A stretch of DNA of 64,000 bases. Source: Aquabacterium sp. (GTDB lineage Bacteria > Pseudomonadota > Gammaproteobacteria > Burkholderiales > Burkholderiaceae_C). This document shows, in pieces, positions 1 through 10,144 of this stretch. Every line of letters starts with the position of its first letter. Position 1 is the first letter of the stretch. Location of the stretch: contig NZ_JAUSAR010000080.1 in assembly GCF_030652515.1 (NCBI RefSeq), forward strand, positions 1-64,000, read 5' to 3'. The notes under the pieces are model-generated. The model was not told where the DNA came from. It did not search any database and saw nothing but the letters and a program-made list of their open reading frames with translations. Made by a program: the position numbers and the translations under genes.

Positions 1-121
1 TGTTGCTGTAACCGTAGCGGCGCATGAGGGCGCGCACGGTTTCTTCGAGCCATTCCCAGCGCGCCGATTCGGGCGGCAGGATGTCGTTCATGCCTTTGAT
101 GGCTTGGAGGATGTCGGCCAT
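1..121 (-). CDS. hisS: Histidine-tRNA ligase, N-terminal fragment cut by window edge
   Basis: Only the first 40 codons are in the window; the gene runs off the left edge. The visible N-terminus contains GMNDILPP followed by an aromatic/acidic helix and RRYGYS, the typical opening of class II histidyl-tRNA synthetase, which charges tRNA-His in the cytoplasm. The ATG at 119-121 gives the standard N-terminal length for the family. It lies 63 bp downstream of ispG on the same strand, the usual Burkholderiales order, so the two are probably co-transcribed. Catalytic motifs 2 and 3 lie outside the window. Confidence 0.9.
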   Translation of the reverse strand, partial: MADILQAIKGMNDILPPESARWEWLEETVRALMRRYGYSN

Positions 122-184
122 GAAAATGAAAGTCGAGACGGTGTCTGTGAGAGAACGGCGCAGAGCTTGCGCCGGGAAAGAAAA

Positions 185-1461
<1,277 letters not shown>

Positions 1462-1465
<4 letters not shown>

Positions 1466-2382
1466 TTCAATTCAAGCCGCGCCACATTGTTGCGCGTGTG
1501 AGAGGCCAGTTCAACCGGCTGGCCTTGGTAGATCACGTCCAGGGCCGAAGAGTTTCCAAGGTGGAGCTTGAAAGGCGGTATGCCGGTCAGCTCAACGGTT
1601 TCGCCCACTTTGAGGTGACGGGACAGCAAGACACCTCTTCCATCGCGAATTTCAACCCACGCAGGTCGGCTGCTCTTGAGCACCAAAGGCCCTTCGCCAG
1701 CACCAACGACTGGCGAAGAGGCGGCAAGCGCCACTGGCGCAACAACTGCCACCTGAGAGGCTGCAGGCTCGGGTGCCGCCGACGACGCAGCAGCATCTGC
1801 CTGCGAAGGCACCACCGCTGGTGCACTGACCGCATCGATCGATGGCACGGGCGCCTCGGGCACCGATGCTGGCGCAGCCACGGTGTCGATGGTGGCCGGT
1901 TGCTGGCTGGGGCCCGCCCACTGAGGCCACTGAACTGAGGCGGGCATGAAATAAACCACCAGTGAAGCCAGCAGCAACACGATCGGAGCCAGCCATTGCG
2001 GCTTGAGCAAGGCTTTCAGATCAAACGATTCGCCCGAATCAAACGACAAATTGGCCCCACGCGACTCCTTGAACGGCTGGTTCAAGGCGGGCTTTTGCGG
2101 TGACAACGGAATGGCCTGGGCTGCAGGCAAAGCGGCCAGAACAGGCGCTGGGTCAATCTTCAGGCTGCGGCACACCGTCATGGCCAGCGCACGCGTGAAA
2201 TTGGCATCGGGCAATTGATCATGCCGACCGCTTTCAAGCGCCTCCAGCTTGGCCGGAGAAACCTTGATCATTGAGGCCAAAGCATCGATTTCCAGGTTCT
2301 GAGCCTGCCGGGCTTCACGCAGCAGATCGCCCGCTTTGGCGCCCAAGGGGGAACTCGAGCTGAACGCGGTTGGATCACTCAT
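1462..2382 (-). CDS. rodZ: RodZ-like cytoskeletal protein (HTH, TM, DUF4115)
   Basis: A 306-residue protein with an N-terminal HTH_25 domain (about residues 15-75), one membrane helix near residues 131-149 ([15 protein letters not shown]), an Ala/Pro/Ser-rich linker and a C-terminal DUF4115 domain from about residue 227. This is the RodZ architecture; RodZ links MreB filaments to the membrane in rod-shape control. I chose the ATG at 2382, which overlaps the pilW stop by 8 bp; a longer reading upstream would run inside pilW. Position between pilW and ispG is the conserved one. Confidence 0.9.
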
Positions 2383-3232
2383 CGAAACGCCCCAACTCCA
2401 ACGCCGTGGCTTCGCGCGAATTGGGGAAACGGCTGCGCAAAATCCTGGCCAGTTCATCACGGCCGCCCACATTGCCCATGCGATTCTCAACGCGAGCACC
2501 CAGCCAGATGGATTCTGGTGTGATCTGCTCTGGAATGTTGTTCACACGGCGAATGTAAAAGCGCGCGCGCTCATATTCACCTCGTCGGTACAAGACCGCG
2601 GACAGGTTGTAAGCGGTGGCAGGGTTGGTCACGTCCAGCTCGTAAGAGCGCGCCAGGGACTTCTCGGCCTCAGGCAATAGACCGGCGCGCACCTGACAGA
2701 CACCACGGGCCATCAAGGTTTTGCTGGTGGCGATGGTCTGCGGCAAATTGGCGGCGCGCTCAAAAAGGGCATCGGCCTCGGGATAGCGTTGCTTGCTGCA
2801 AAGCCACCAGGCGTAGTTGTGGATGGCACTGCCGTTGCGCTCATCGAGCTGGATGGCGCGCTTGAAGCTTTCATCCGCCAGTGCCGGTTCGTTCATGGCG
2901 CTGTAGATCAAGCCGCGCAACTCATGCGCCTCGGACATCCGGGCATCCAGCGCCAGCACGTGCTTGAGCTCGTCCAGCGCAGTAGTTAGTTGACCTTGCG
3001 CAAAATACGCTGTGGCCAGTTCCAGCCGGATGCGAGCCCGCTTGCGCACATCGCTCTCATCCGAGGTAGTGACCACATCGTCGGACACTGAGGCCGCGGC
3101 CGACCTGGCCATGGCCTTGCTGGCGAATGAGCCCTCAGCCTGCGGCGCTTGGACGCAACCCGAGAGAGAACCAAGACTCAAGGCCACAACAACGCCCAGA
3201 CAAGCCAGCTGCGTACAACGGGAAATGGTCAT
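2375..3232 (-). CDS. pilW: Type IV pilus biogenesis/stability lipoprotein PilW (PilF)
   Basis: A 285-residue TPR lipoprotein. The N-terminus is a signal peptide ending in a lipobox (LSGC, Cys26), followed by TPR helices across about residues 60-270, for example a repeat beginning AYFAQGQLTTALDELK. The family acts at the inner face of the outer membrane in PilQ secretin assembly and pilus stability. The ATG at 3232 is preceded by AGGAG at a suitable distance; an in-frame TTG at 3274 overlapping the rlmN stop is less likely. No other pilus genes are in the window; this solitary location after rlmN is normal for the order. Confidence 0.92.
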   Translation of the reverse strand: MTISRCTQLACLGVVVALSLGSLSGCVQAPQAEGSFASKAMARSAAASVSDDVVTTSDESDVRKRARIRLELATAYFAQGQLTTALDELKHVLALDARMSEAHELRGLIYSAMNEPALADESFKRAIQLDERNGSAIHNYAWWLCSKQRYPEADALFERAANLPQTIATSKTLMARGVCQVRAGLLPEAEKSLARSYELDVTNPATAYNLSAVLYRRGEYERARFYIRRVNNIPEQITPESIWLGARVENRMGNVGGRDELARILRSRFPNSREATALELGRFDE

Positions 3233-3270
3233 GCGGTCGGTCTCCTGCGCCGGGAACGGGCCGCCGGCGC

Positions 3271-4413
3271 TCAATTCGATGGGGGGGTGCCGCGGCCAGC
3301 GGCCCCCGGGATCAGGTGGACTACAACGGGTTGGCGGGTCATGCGACCCTTGGCATTGGTGCGGTCCTGCACTTCACCGGCGAGTTGACCACAAGCGGCG
3401 TCGATGTCATCGCCACGGGTTTTGCGCACCGTGGTGATCAGGCCGGCATCCGCCAGGATCCGGGCAAAGGCCTGCACCCGGGCATTGTCGGAACGATGCA
3501 AGCCGGACGCAGGGAAAGGATTGAACGGTATGAGGTTGAATTTGCACGAAATGCGCCCACGCACCAGGTCGATCAACTGGTGAGCATGCTCGTCAGTATC
3601 GTTCACGCCATCAAGCATGCAATATTCGAAAGTGATGAAATCGCGCGGTGCGGCGGTCAAATAATCTGAGCAGGCTGCCAGCAGTTCGTCAATCGGGTAT
3701 TTGCGGTTGATGGGCACCAGCTCATCGCGCAGCACATCATTGGGGGCATGCAAAGACACCGCCAGGGCCACCGGGCAGTCGTTCTTGAGCCGCTCGATCA
3801 TGGGCACAACCCCGGACGTGGACACCGTGACGCGGCGACGCGACAAGCCATAACCATGGTCGTCCAGCATCATGCGCAAGGCGGGCATCACGGCCGAGTA
3901 ATTTTGCAAGGGCTCGCCCATGCCCATCATGACCACATTGCTGATGACGCGCTCGGTCTGCCCCAGTCGCTTGCGCAGCGAATGCTCGGCATACCAGAGC
4001 TGGGCGATGATTTCGCCAGTGGTCAGGTTGCGGCTGAAGCCTTGGTGGCCGGTCGAGCAAAAGCGGCATCCCACGGCGCAACCAGCCTGGGACGAGATGC
4101 ACAAAGTGGCTCGGTCGTCTTCGGGGATGTAGACGCTCTCGACGGCATTGCCGGCACCGACATCAAACAACCATTTGATGGTGCCATCGGCAGAAACGTG
4201 TTCGCTGATGATCGGCAGCGGCTTGAGGGTGGCAATGCCCTGCAGCTTGCCCCGCAGCGATTTGGCCAGGTCCGACATCTGGTCGAAATCGGAGGCGCCT
4301 TTCTGATGGATCCAGCGGAACAGCTGGGTGGCGCGAAAGCGCTTCTCACCCAGTTGTTCACAGAACGCGGCCAAGCCATCCAGGTCGAATTCGAGGAGGT
4401 TGACAGCGCTCAT
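3271..4413 (-). CDS. rlmN: 23S rRNA (A2503-C2)/tRNA (A37-C2) methyltransferase
   Basis: A radical-SAM enzyme of about 380 residues that methylates A2503 of 23S rRNA and A37 of some tRNAs. The CxxxCxxC cluster motif is visible as [11 protein letters not shown] near residue 111, and the C-terminal methyl-carrier region as DAACGQLAG near residue 341. GEPLQNY and MVGxGEP-type motifs of the family are present. The ATG at 4413 gives the usual MSAVNLLEF start; an in-frame TTG lies two codons upstream. The stop lies about 40 bp downstream of the pilW start, so the reading frames overlap. Confidence 0.96.
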   Translation of the reverse strand: MSAVNLLEFDLDGLAAFCEQLGEKRFRATQLFRWIHQKGASDFDQMSDLAKSLRGKLQGIATLKPLPIISEHVSADGTIKWLFDVGAGNAVESVYIPEDDRATLCISSQAGCAVGCRFCSTGHQGFSRNLTTGEIIAQLWYAEHSLRKRLGQTERVISNVVMMGMGEPLQNYSAVMPALRMMLDDHGYGLSRRRVTVSTSGVVPMIERLKNDCPVALAVSLHAPNDVLRDELVPINRKYPIDELLAACSDYLTAAPRDFITFEYCMLDGVNDTDEHAHQLIDLVRGRISCKFNLIPFNPFPASGLHRSDNARVQAFARILADAGLITTVRKTRGDDIDAACGQLAGEVQDRTNAKGRMTRQPVVVHLIPGAAGRGTPPSN

Positions 4414-4424
4414 GGACAATCGAC

Positions 4425-4850
4425 TTAGCGGCTGTAAACGTTCAGGCCAGGGAAGAAGAAAGCGATTTCTTGGGCAGCGGTTTCAGCGGCGTCAGAGCCA
4501 TGAACGGCGTTGGCATCGATGCTGTCAGCGAAATCGGCGCGGATGGTGCCCTTCTCGGCCTTCTTGGGATCGGTGGCGCCCATCAGGTCGCGGTTCTTGG
4601 CAATGGCGCCTTCGCCTTCGAGCACTTGAATGAACACAGGGCCGGAGACCATGAAATCAACCAGGTCCTTGAAGAAGCCACGCTCTTTGTGCACGCCGTA
4701 GAAAGTTTCGGCTTCCTGACGCGACAGTTGCACCAGCTTGGCGGCAGCGATCTTCAGGCCAGCGCCTTCAAAACGGGCCACGATTTGGCCGATCACGTTC
4801 TTGGCAACGGCATCAGGCTTGATGATCGACAGGGTGCGTTCGATGGTCAT
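4425..4850 (-). CDS. ndk: Nucleoside diphosphate kinase
   Basis: A 141-residue protein with full-length similarity to Ndk, which transfers the gamma phosphate of ATP to NDPs through a phosphohistidine. The start [13 protein letters not shown] and the catalytic histidine motif NAVHGSD near residue 115 are intact. It is the first gene of the ndk-rlmN-pilW-rodZ-ispG-hisS run. A GGAG-type ribosome site lies upstream of the ATG, and a hairpin/T-tract at 4879-4903 separates it from rluB. Confidence 0.98.
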   Translation of the reverse strand: MTIERTLSIIKPDAVAKNVIGQIVARFEGAGLKIAAAKLVQLSRQEAETFYGVHKERGFFKDLVDFMVSGPVFIQVLEGEGAIAKNRDLMGATDPKKAEKGTIRADFADSIDANAVHGSDAAETAAQEIAFFFPGLNVYSR

Positions 4851-4878
4851 TATTAAGTTCTCCTAAGTCTAGATTGGA

Positions 4879-4903
4879 CAAAACCCAGCATTGTATCGCT
4901 GGG
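4879..4903 (-). terminator. Probable rho-independent terminator after rluB
   Basis: Read on the minus strand, CCCAGC, an 8-nt loop, GCTGGG and then TTTTGTCC lie 26 bp past the rluB stop and before ndk. The stem is only 6 bp, so termination may be partial. The loop contains TACAAT, a possible -10 element, but no good -35 is visible. Confidence 0.5.
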
Positions 4904-4928
4904 ATATGACGGGCAGCGGACAGGCCGC

Positions 4929-7088
4929 TCAGCGACGGCCGCGACCGCCACCACCGCCGCCATGATTGCCACCGCCTCCACCGCCGCCCTGGCCACCACC
5001 GCCACGTCCTGAGCGACCACCCACCTTGTTGAAGTAGGCATCGGCACCGATGTAGCCGACCGAGGTCTGCAGCGGATCTGGCTGACGCGGGCCGCCCTTG
5101 GGCTCGCCGCCGCGGTCAGCATTGTGGTCGGGACGACCAAAACCCTGCGTGATGCGCTTGGAGCCTTTGGCGAAACGCTTGTCGAAGGTTTGCTCCAACG
5201 GATTGGGGATGGGGCCAATGTGGTCGAAGTCGTCGTTGTGCTCGCCTTGAGGCCCTTGCTGGGCCTGAGCACCCCCGCCCTGCGGACGATCCATGGGCGG
5301 GCGTCCAGGACGATTCTGGTTGTTGCGGCCCTGGTTATTGCCGCCTTGCGGGCCATACCCGCCCTGACCCTGCTGAGGACCGCGGCCGTTGCCTTGCTGG
5401 CCATTGCCTGCCTGCTGGCCACGGCCTTGGCCGCCTTGCCGACCCTTGAAGTTGTCCTGGCCCTGAGGGGCCTGTTGCTGCTGGCCGCCACCTTGGGGCT
5501 TGCCATTGTTGCGGCCCCCCTCCTGGCGACCACCCTTCTGGAAATTGTCAGGACGGTCAAAACCGGCCAGCGACTTCACGGCGCGGACGTCGGACTCGCC
5601 CAACTCAACCCAGACACCGCGCTTGAGGCCACGTGGCAGCACGATGGCGCCATAACGCACGCGGATCAGGCGGCTGACGGCCAGGCCCACGGTTTCGAAC
5701 AGCTTGCGCACTTCGCGGTTGCGACCTTCGGTGATGACCACGCGGTACCAATGGTTCACGCCTTCGCCGCCACCGTTTTCAATGGACTTGAACGAGGCCA
5801 TCTGGCCTTCGATGCTGACACCCTCCAGCAGCTTGTTCTTGGAAGACTCAGGCAACGTGCCCAACACGCGCACCGCGTATTCGCGCTCCACGCCAAAGCG
5901 GGGGTGCATCAACTGATTGGCCAACTCACCCGAGGTGGTGAACAGCAGCAGCCCTTCGGTGTTCAGGTCCAGGCGGCCCACCGACATCCACTTGCCGTTT
6001 TGCAAGCGCGGCAGACGCCGGAACACGGTTGGACGGCCTTGGGGATCGTCATGGGTGACCACTTCGCCCACGGGCTTGTGATAGGCCAGGATGCGCGCCG
6101 GTTGAGGCGCGATACGGATCCGGATGGGCTTGCCACCAATCTTGACCTGATCGCCATACGACACGCGCTGACCGATGTGGGCAGCGTGCCCGTTAACCGT
6201 GATCCGGCCATCTTCGATCATCTGCTCGATGTCGCGGCGCGAGCCCACGCCCGATTGGGCCAGGACTTTTTGCAGCTTGGGGGCATCGGGCTCAGGGCGC
6301 AGCACGCGCTTTTGCGGATCCGTCTCGGCACCCTCGGCTTCTTCTTCGGCGACCTCGTCGCGCACCGTGTCGAAATCGCCTGACAGCAATTCGGCAAAGA
6401 CCTCATTGGCCTGCTCGGCCGCGATCGCTGCGCGGCGCGAGGGCAGTTGCTCCGGATCGCGGGCTTCATTGCCCTCGCCTTCCAGCGCCTCACCACCGTC
6501 AGTGACCTGCTCGCCAGCTTGCTGCTCAAGTGCAGGGCGTGGAGAACGATCACCTCGCGGGCCGCGGGGGCCACGATCTCGCCGACCACGCTCGCCACGC
6601 TCTTCAAAGCGAGGCTCGGCGCCAGCCGCCGCGACTGGCTCACCGTCTTGCGAGGCTTGCACTGGCTCAGGCGCAGGCTCATTCACGTCAGGGCCCAGCT
6701 GCAAGAAGCCGTCACCGGCGGGCTCACGGACCACCGGCGCTTCATCGCTGATCAAATCAGCCTGCACTGGCGCCGCTGATTCGGCATCTGCCGCTGGCTT
6801 CTTGCGCGGGGCACGCTTGGGCTTGGCCTCAACGGCTTCTTCAACTGCAGGCTCAACCACGGTCGGAGGCACGTCCTCGGCGACGGCGACGGCCTTGCGG
6901 CGGCGCGGTGCGGGCTTGGCGGCCTCTTCCACCACGGCTTCAGCCTCCGGCTCGACCTGGCTTTCGGCGGCCTTGGTGCGACGAGCCCGTTTGGGCTTGG
7001 GCGCATCTTCGGGCGCGTTGAGCGCGGACGGGTCCAGCTCAGGTGAGGATTCGTTGGGGTCTTGCATGGGCGCGTTGTCTGAAGTCAT
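4929..7088 (-). CDS. rluB: 23S rRNA pseudouridine(2605) synthase RluB with long low-complexity ends
   Basis: A 719-residue protein whose enzymatic core is only about 240 residues. The S4 RNA-binding domain begins near residue 270 ([14 protein letters not shown]) and the RsuA/RluB catalytic motif GRLDLNTEG near residue 371 carries the catalytic Asp. The first 260 residues are Lys/Ala/Pro/Glu-rich and the last 210 (from about residue 509) are Gly/Gln/Asn/Arg-rich, ending in an almost pure Gly/Arg tail. Extended tails are known in betaproteobacterial RluB but these are long. The start overlaps the scpB stop by 4 bp. An RsuA/RluE/RluF identity is less likely given the scpB context. Confidence 0.92.
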   Translation of the reverse strand: MTSDNAPMQDPNESSPELDPSALNAPEDAPKPKRARRTKAAESQVEPEAEAVVEEAAKPAPRRRKAVAVAEDVPPTVVEPAVEEAVEAKPKRAPRKKPAADAESAAPVQADLISDEAPVVREPAGDGFLQLGPDVNEPAPEPVQASQDGEPVAAAGAEPRFEERGERGRRDRGPRGPRGDRSPRPALEQQAGEQVTDGGEALEGEGNEARDPEQLPSRRAAIAAEQANEVFAELLSGDFDTVRDEVAEEEAEGAETDPQKRVLRPEPDAPKLQKVLAQSGVGSRRDIEQMIEDGRITVNGHAAHIGQRVSYGDQVKIGGKPIRIRIAPQPARILAYHKPVGEVVTHDDPQGRPTVFRRLPRLQNGKWMSVGRLDLNTEGLLLFTTSGELANQLMHPRFGVEREYAVRVLGTLPESSKNKLLEGVSIEGQMASFKSIENGGGEGVNHWYRVVITEGRNREVRKLFETVGLAVSRLIRVRYGAIVLPRGLKRGVWVELGESDVRAVKSLAGFDRPDNFQKGGRQEGGRNNGKPQGGGQQQQAPQGQDNFKGRQGGQGRGQQAGNGQQGNGRGPQQGQGGYGPQGGNNQGRNNQNRPGRPPMDRPQGGGAQAQQGPQGEHNDDFDHIGPIPNPLEQTFDKRFAKGSKRITQGFGRPDHNADRGGEPKGGPRQPDPLQTSVGYIGADAYFNKVGGRSGRGGGGQGGGGGGGNHGGGGGGRGRR

Positions 7089-7816
7089 GGAGCGGGAGAG
7101 GGTTCGGCGGGATCGGCTGGGTCAGCCGCATCGGCATCGGGGGTAGAAGGGGGTTCGGACTCGAGCAATTCGGCTTGCACTTCCAACAGCGTGCCCTGCC
7201 CTTGTTCGTCGTGTTCTTGTTGTGTGGCGCTGGCAGCGGCCTGGGCTGCCGCTTCGGGGTCGTTGTCGAGGCCGGGCAGCATGCCTTGGGCACCCAGCAT
7301 GCCGTCCAGAGCTGGCAATTGATCCAGCGACTTCAAGCCCATGTCGTCCAGGAAATGCCGGGTGGTGGCGTACAGGCCGGGCCGCCCAGGGGCGTCGCGG
7401 TGGCCGATCACTTCGATCCAGCCACGGTCTTCAAGCTGCTTGACCATCTGTGTGCTGACGGTCACGCCACGGATGTCTTCGATGTCGCCCCGGGTGACCG
7501 GCTGCTTGTACGCAATGATGGCCAGGGTTTCCATCGTGGCCCGCGAGTACTTGGGCGGCTTTTCAGGGTTGAGCCTGTCGAGGTACTCCTGCACATCAGC
7601 GGTGGTTTGAAAGCGCCAGCCCGAGGCTGACTCCCGCAACTCCACGCCCCGACCATCCCACTGCTGAGAAATGTCGGCCAGCAAAGCACGGACCCCGTCT
7701 GCCGACAGGGTGTCTTCGAAGAGGGCGCGCATGTCACGCACCGTCATGGGCTGATGTGCGCATAAAAGCGCCGCTTCTAGTACGCGTTGAGCGTCCTGAG
7801 GATTGAGGACTTCCAT
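7085..7816 (-). CDS. scpB: Segregation and condensation protein B
   Basis: A roughly 243-residue winged-helix protein. ScpB is the kite subunit that binds ScpA in the SMC-ScpAB condensin complex and helps chromosome segregation. Family signatures include [38 protein letters not shown] and the [19 protein letters not shown] recognition region; an acidic, Ala/Glu-rich tail follows. The ATG at 7816 is chosen; an in-frame GTG lies at 7837. The gene overlaps rluB by 4 bp. No scpA is adjacent; in this order of bacteria it often lies elsewhere. Confidence 0.95.
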   Translation of the reverse strand: MEVLNPQDAQRVLEAALLCAHQPMTVRDMRALFEDTLSADGVRALLADISQQWDGRGVELRESASGWRFQTTADVQEYLDRLNPEKPPKYSRATMETLAIIAYKQPVTRGDIEDIRGVTVSTQMVKQLEDRGWIEVIGHRDAPGRPGLYATTRHFLDDMGLKSLDQLPALDGMLGAQGMLPGLDNDPEAAAQAAASATQQEHDEQGQGTLLEVQAELLESEPPSTPDADAADPADPAEPSPAP

Positions 7817-7837
7817 CTCTTCAATCGGTAAACACAC

Positions 7838-8097
7838 GCCACCCGTTCAAGGTGGAGGTTCAAACGCCGCGCGCCCTGGCTGTCGGGCTGCGTGGCACGG
7901 ACCCAAGTGGCATCGACCGGCAAATGAATGCACACGCCTGATGACCGAGTTTGACCGCCTGGTGGGGCTGGTTTGACGCCTTGGGTTTGATCTTGCGCCC
8001 CAGTGAGGGGCATCCGCTTGTGGGCAAAGTCGTCAGATCAAACGCTCTTTGCCGGATGGTTGGCACGCCTTGGCGAAACCACCTGATTTGCGAGTCA
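7838..8097. other. 260-bp gap between rluD and scpB with weak small ORFs
   Basis: No recognised gene lies here. On the minus strand an ATG overlaps the rluD stop (TAATG, ATG at 8098-8096) and opens a 21-codon frame. A different minus frame beginning at ATG 8013 stays open for 78 codons and overlaps the scpB start out of frame, with fairly coding-like codon choice in its second half. A small hairpin (GCCCC, 5-nt loop, GGGGC) lies at 7997-8011 without a T-tract. I do not recognise either peptide. Confidence 0.3.
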
Positions 8098-9162
8098 TTA
8101 TGCACCAGTTACAGGTTTTTGGTTGGCCATTTGCAGACACCCCCAAGCTTGGGCCAGATCGTCGGGCAAAGGTGATTCGAAATGAAGGGCTTTGCCGGTG
8201 ATGGGGTGCTCAAAAGCCAGGCGATAAGCGTGCAGCGCTTGCCGCGTGAGACCCAAGGCGGGAGATCCCCCATAGACCGCATCGGCCACCAGGGGATGCT
8301 TGCGGCTCGCCATGTGCACGCGGATCTGGTGGGTACGCCCGGTGTGCAAGGTGCACTCCACGGCACTGAAAGCACGGCGAATCGGGCCGTTAGGATGGTC
8401 CTCGTCCAGAACGACACGCCCCAGACAGCGCACATCGGTGCGAGCTGGTTTGCCCGAGGCCAGCACCGCCATTTTCACGCGCGAGGCTGGATCGCGGCCA
8501 ATAGGCGCCTCCACGGTGAAAGCGTCGGCCACGGCGCCATGGACCAAAGCCACGTATTGGCGCTTGACCACGCGGTCGGCAATGGCCCTGGACAAGGCAG
8601 TCACCGCCTCCAGCGTCTTGCCCACCACCATCAGGCCGCTGGTGTCCTTGTCCAGACGGTGAACAATGCCGGCCCTGGGCAGGTTGACAGCACCGGCATG
8701 GTGGGCCAGCAGGCCGTTCATCAAGGTGCCACTCCAGTGGCCGGCCGCAGGGTGCACAACCATGCCCGCCGCCTTGTTGATGACCAACAAGTGCTCATCT
8801 TCGAACACGGTGGGCAGCACCATGGGCTCAGCGACAAAGGCCTGGCTTTGCGCGGTGGGCCGCAATTCGAGCCACCCCAGCTGGCCACTGCTGACCTTGC
8901 GCGAAGCTGAATCAGCCAATTTGCCGTCAACGCGAACACAACCCGCTTCGATCAAACCTTTAAGGTGGCTTCGCGAGAACTCGCCCGCCAGACTGACCAA
9001 CCAGGCGTCCAGGCGCTGCCCATGCTGCGCAACCGCGACCACGCCCTCCCGAGTCACCAAGGGCAAAGGTTGACTGGCGGGCGCCGTGGCCTCGGCGCCC
9101 CAATCCTCGTCCAAAGCGTCAATGTCCAAAAGCGGCGGAGGTGAAACGGGAGATCGGGACAT
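8098..9162 (-). CDS. rluD: 23S rRNA pseudouridine(1911/1915/1917) synthase
   Basis: A 354-residue protein with an S4 domain (about residues 45-110, containing FSRSHLKGLIEAGCV) and a RluA-family catalytic core with HRLDKDTSG near residue 169 carrying the catalytic Asp. GRTHQIRVHMA follows, as expected for RluD/RluC. RluD modifies helix 69 of 23S rRNA. Divergent placement against bamD matches the rluD-bamD arrangement of many proteobacteria, which favours RluD over RluC; the second homologue at 32825-33862 is the RluC-like copy. The usual downstream neighbour pgeF (yfiH) is not present. Confidence 0.93.
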   Translation of the reverse strand: MSRSPVSPPPLLDIDALDEDWGAEATAPASQPLPLVTREGVVAVAQHGQRLDAWLVSLAGEFSRSHLKGLIEAGCVRVDGKLADSASRKVSSGQLGWLELRPTAQSQAFVAEPMVLPTVFEDEHLLVINKAAGMVVHPAAGHWSGTLMNGLLAHHAGAVNLPRAGIVHRLDKDTSGLMVVGKTLEAVTALSRAIADRVVKRQYVALVHGAVADAFTVEAPIGRDPASRVKMAVLASGKPARTDVRCLGRVVLDEDHPNGPIRRAFSAVECTLHTGRTHQIRVHMASRKHPLVADAVYGGSPALGLTRQALHAYRLAFEHPITGKALHFESPLPDDLAQAWGCLQMANQKPVTGA

Positions 9163-9207
9163 GAAAGCTTTGCAGAGGGGTGGATGAAAGGGGTGGTGCC
9201 ATGCTTC

Positions 9208-9213
9208 TATACT
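9208..9213 (+). promoter_or_regulatory. Possible -10 element for bamD
   Basis: TATACT lies 33 bp before the preferred bamD start. No convincing -35 is seen at 16-18 bp. If used, transcription would begin near 9220, which rules out the most upstream in-frame ATG at 9180 as the start. Confidence 0.35.
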
Positions 9214-9245
9214 GCCGGGTAATGCGCACCCTCGTGCGAAACTCT

Positions 9246-10115
9246 ATGCGGTTCCAACCTCCGCCTTATACACACGTGAAACTGCTGAAAAACACCTTGT
9301 GGGGCCGGTCATCTGGCGTGAAAACCGGCCTGGTCGGCAGCTTGGCCGCCGTCCTGATGGTGCTCAGCCTGAGTGGCTGCGGATCAACGCCCGAAGACGA
9401 GTTTGGTGGCATGGCACCCGACAAATTGTACGCAGACGCGAAAGAAGAAGCGGCCGACGGCAATTACGAGAACGCCATCAAGCGCCTTGAGAAAGTGGAG
9501 GCCCGCGCCTCGGGCACGATGCTGGCCCAGCAAGCGCAACTGGACCTGGCCTACGCTTACTACAAGACGGGCGAAAAGGCCCAGGCCCTGGCCAAACTGG
9601 AACGCTTCATCAGATTGCACCCCACCAGCCCCGCCGTGGATTACGCCATTTACCTTCAAGGCCTGGTGAACTTCAATGACGACCTGGGCTTGTTTGGCCG
9701 TGTGGCCCGCCAGGATCTGGCCGAGCGTGACCAGCAAGCAGCACGCGATGCCTACGAGTCGTTCAAGCAACTGTCGACACGCTTCCCCACGTCCAAGTAC
9801 GCCGCGGACGCCAAGCTGCGCATGAACTACATCGTCAACTCGCTGGCCTCCGGCGAAGTGCATGTGGCGCGTTACTACCTGCGCCGTGGTGCCTACCTGG
9901 CCGCCGCCAACCGGGCGCAACAGGCCTTGACCGACTACCGCAGCTCACCCGCCATCGAAGAAGCCCTCTTCATCATGGTGCGAGCCTACGATCAGCTGGG
10001 CTTGATCCCGCTGCGGGATGACGCAGAGCGCGTGCTCAAGCAAAGCTTCCCGAACAGCCCCTACCTCATCGGCGGCGTCAAAGCTGCCGACAAGCCTTGG
10101 TGGCAACTCTGGTGA
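9246..10115 (+). CDS. bamD: Outer membrane assembly lipoprotein BamD
   Basis: BamD is the essential lipoprotein of the BAM complex that inserts beta-barrel proteins into the outer membrane. The N-terminus has basic residues, a hydrophobic stretch and a lipobox ending LSGC, followed by TPR repeats such as YENAIKRLEKVEAR and SPYLIGG near the end. Length is about 289 residues from ATG 9246. Other in-frame starts exist at 9180, 9222 and GTG 9276; none has a strong ribosome site, so the start is uncertain. It diverges from rluD and converges on aceK. Confidence 0.93.
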   Translation: MRFQPPPYTHVKLLKNTLWGRSSGVKTGLVGSLAAVLMVLSLSGCGSTPEDEFGGMAPDKLYADAKEEAADGNYENAIKRLEKVEARASGTMLAQQAQLDLAYAYYKTGEKAQALAKLERFIRLHPTSPAVDYAIYLQGLVNFNDDLGLFGRVARQDLAERDQQAARDAYESFKQLSTRFPTSKYAADAKLRMNYIVNSLASGEVHVARYYLRRGAYLAAANRAQQALTDYRSSPAIEEALFIMVRAYDQLGLIPLRDDAERVLKQSFPNSPYLIGGVKAADKPWWQLW

Positions 10116-10144
10116 GTTGACACAAGCCCGGCACAGGCCCCGCC

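Noticed and set aside
7845..7870. tRNA-like T-loop (GGTTCAAAC)
   Set aside because: No acceptor stem, D-arm or anticodon arm could be drawn around it on either strand.
7997..8011. Terminator after rluD
   Set aside because: The 5-bp GC stem lacks a following T-tract on either strand.
9180..9245. Longer bamD start at 9180 or 9222
   Set aside because: The extra residues precede the signal peptide and 9180 lies upstream of the TATACT element; kept only as alternatives.
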